This document shows positions 62,781 to 64,000 of a DNA stretch of 64,000 nucleotides, piece after piece. Source of the DNA: Todiramphus chloris collaris (lineage: Eukaryota; Chordata; Aves; Coraciiformes; Alcedinidae); assembly GCA_025345505.1 (NCBI GenBank), contig JANVCC010000112.1, forward strand, positions 275,585-339,584, read 5' to 3'. Both the position numbers and the translations under genes were made by a program. Under the pieces are notes generated by a model. The model worked only from the letters and a program-made list of their open reading frames with translations, was not told the origin of the DNA and did no database searches. Each line of letters starts with the position of its first letter. Position 1 is the first letter of the stretch.

Positions 62781-62804
62781 TTTTTTTTTTTTTTTTTTTT
62801 TTTT
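62781..62804. repeat. Poly-T run (24)
   Basis: Simple homopolymer upstream of EBF2; a second T run of 17 lies at 62113-62129. Neither has a recognised retroposon beside it. Confidence 0.9.
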
Positions 62805-64000
62805 AAGATACTTTTACTGCCTTTTGCCTAGCGTGGGTTTTGGAACACGTTAGCAAATAATATTTTACCATCGGGAGTGTATGTTCCATTTTATTTTATA
62901 ATGCAGATTTGAGAAGTCTTAGTGCTGAGTTTGTTTTTCTAGCCACATGGAGGTTTGAAGCAACAAGCACATTCAGGAAAAACACTTTAAGTGTGTGTAT
63001 ATTTGTGCTGGGATCCTCTCCCTTTTTGCAGTTCATGGAAAGCAATCAAGTTCAGATTTTCAATATATCTTTGTATATAAACTATCTAAAATATTCACCA
63101 GGAAGAACAGAAGTTTAGGTTATCATGGCCTTCCTAGTTCCAGGTACACAGTTACGACCCAGCTCCAGCTGTCAAACAGCGTCTCCACGAGCAACTGGAT
63201 AAACGCAGACACATCGGAGAGCAGAATTAAATTCATTCATTAGCATATGAACCAAATAAAAAGTGGTCCCCGGTATTACAAACATCCTTATACTGGCACT
63301 GAACCTACATTAGTCACTCAAGTGGTCTCACAAGAATTACTTGACAATATACACGTGCTTAACCTCATGCTTAAACATCTGTACAGTGAGGGCCTGAGTT
63401 TTATTTCTTAACTCAACCCAATGCAGCTCTGTCTCAGGCAGGTGTCTAAGTTTAATTAAATGAATAGTCACTCTGAAGGGATGCCACAGGGACACTTCAC
63501 CTGCTTAAAGGTCAGAAAACCTTAAGGAACTTGCTATAGATAAAAACTTGATGTTTAAAGTGTTTAAAAATATAAGAATTGCAAGCACCTGTGAATTTCT
63601 TTAGTTCTTCCATATTGCACAGCCTAACATTAGAATTTGGACACTCTCAGGTTACAGCGGCACAAAACCACTTTGATGCAAACGACATATGAATTGTGTT
63701 TAATTCTAAATTTGCTAGTTTTGCCTCTGATCAATAGAAAGAGAGGGCACATATCTAAAGCATGTCTCGTTGCACTGTTTTGACTGGCTGAAAGAGCAGC
63801 CTCCAGACAGGGCTAGCTACCTAGAAAAGCTGCAGCTTCCAAAGTCCTGTCATTCTCCAGGCACATACATACATATTTATGCATACACACACAGACCAGG
63901 GGCTTCTCAAAGACATATTTGTTTTCAAGAAAGAAAAGTACACTGATTTTCATCTTTGCATAACTCAGATAAGTAAGCAGACCCACTTCAGGCTTTCCAC

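Larger units (their letters stand above)
58330..64000. other. Region upstream of EBF2, no protein gene recognised
   Basis: Holds a second CpG island, a G24A16 homopolymer junction, an (AAAAG)n stretch and poly-T tracts. The DNA at 61320-61800 is unique and motif-like; 62100-64000 shows nothing beyond simple repeats and unremarkable sequence. If the human neighbour order holds, the next gene in this direction would be PPP2R2A, but no part of it is seen. Confidence 0.7.

Overview
This window looks like a bird (avian) nuclear chromosome segment. It carries the 5' part of one split protein gene on the minus strand, with compact GT-AG exons and vertebrate CpG islands. Its recognisable repeats are 3' ends of CR1 LINEs, old MIR/CORE-type SINE remnants and simple repeats. 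No bacterial, viral or LTR-type gene content was recognised. The species cannot be named from what is visible.

The gene is EBF2 (early B-cell factor 2, COE family). Six coding exons read from high to low coordinates: 57372-57502, 54585-54741, 53565-53628, 53213-53268, 52722-52795 and 46285-46353. They join in frame into the first 183 residues plus two bases of the next codon. This covers the N-terminus and the first part of the COE DNA-binding domain, including the H-X3-C-X2-C-X5-C zinc knuckle. The rest of the DNA-binding domain, the IPT/TIG domain, the helix-loop-helix and the transactivation tail must lie beyond coordinate 1. Positions 1-46284 are therefore the 5' part of a very large intron 6.

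Layout: 1-46284 is intron 6, with two CR1 3' ends, scattered SINE remnants, AT-rich blocks that look like conserved regulatory sequence, a perfect EBF-type palindrome at 37855-37864 and a 100-N gap at 1129-1228. Intron 5 is 46354-52721 and holds a palindromic MITE-like relic near 48128 and an E-box/homeodomain-motif-rich block at 49855-50420. Positions 52722-54741 are exons 2-5 with short introns. Intron 1 is 54742-57371 and has two GC-rich islands and a 10-N gap inside a 54-bp tandem repeat. Positions 57372 to about 58330 hold exon 1, the leader and a probable promoter (inverted CCAAT, octamer, CCTTATTTGG). Positions 58330-64000 are upstream DNA with a second large CpG island at about 59990-61110 and no recognisable protein gene.

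The window is best read as one developmental transcription-factor locus: a CpG-rich 5' end plus long introns that probably carry its enhancers. No new multigene system was found. The most interesting leads are the possible autoregulatory EBF site, the CCAAT-octamer-CArG promoter cluster, the second CpG island, the MITE-like palindrome and the gap inside a tandem repeat.
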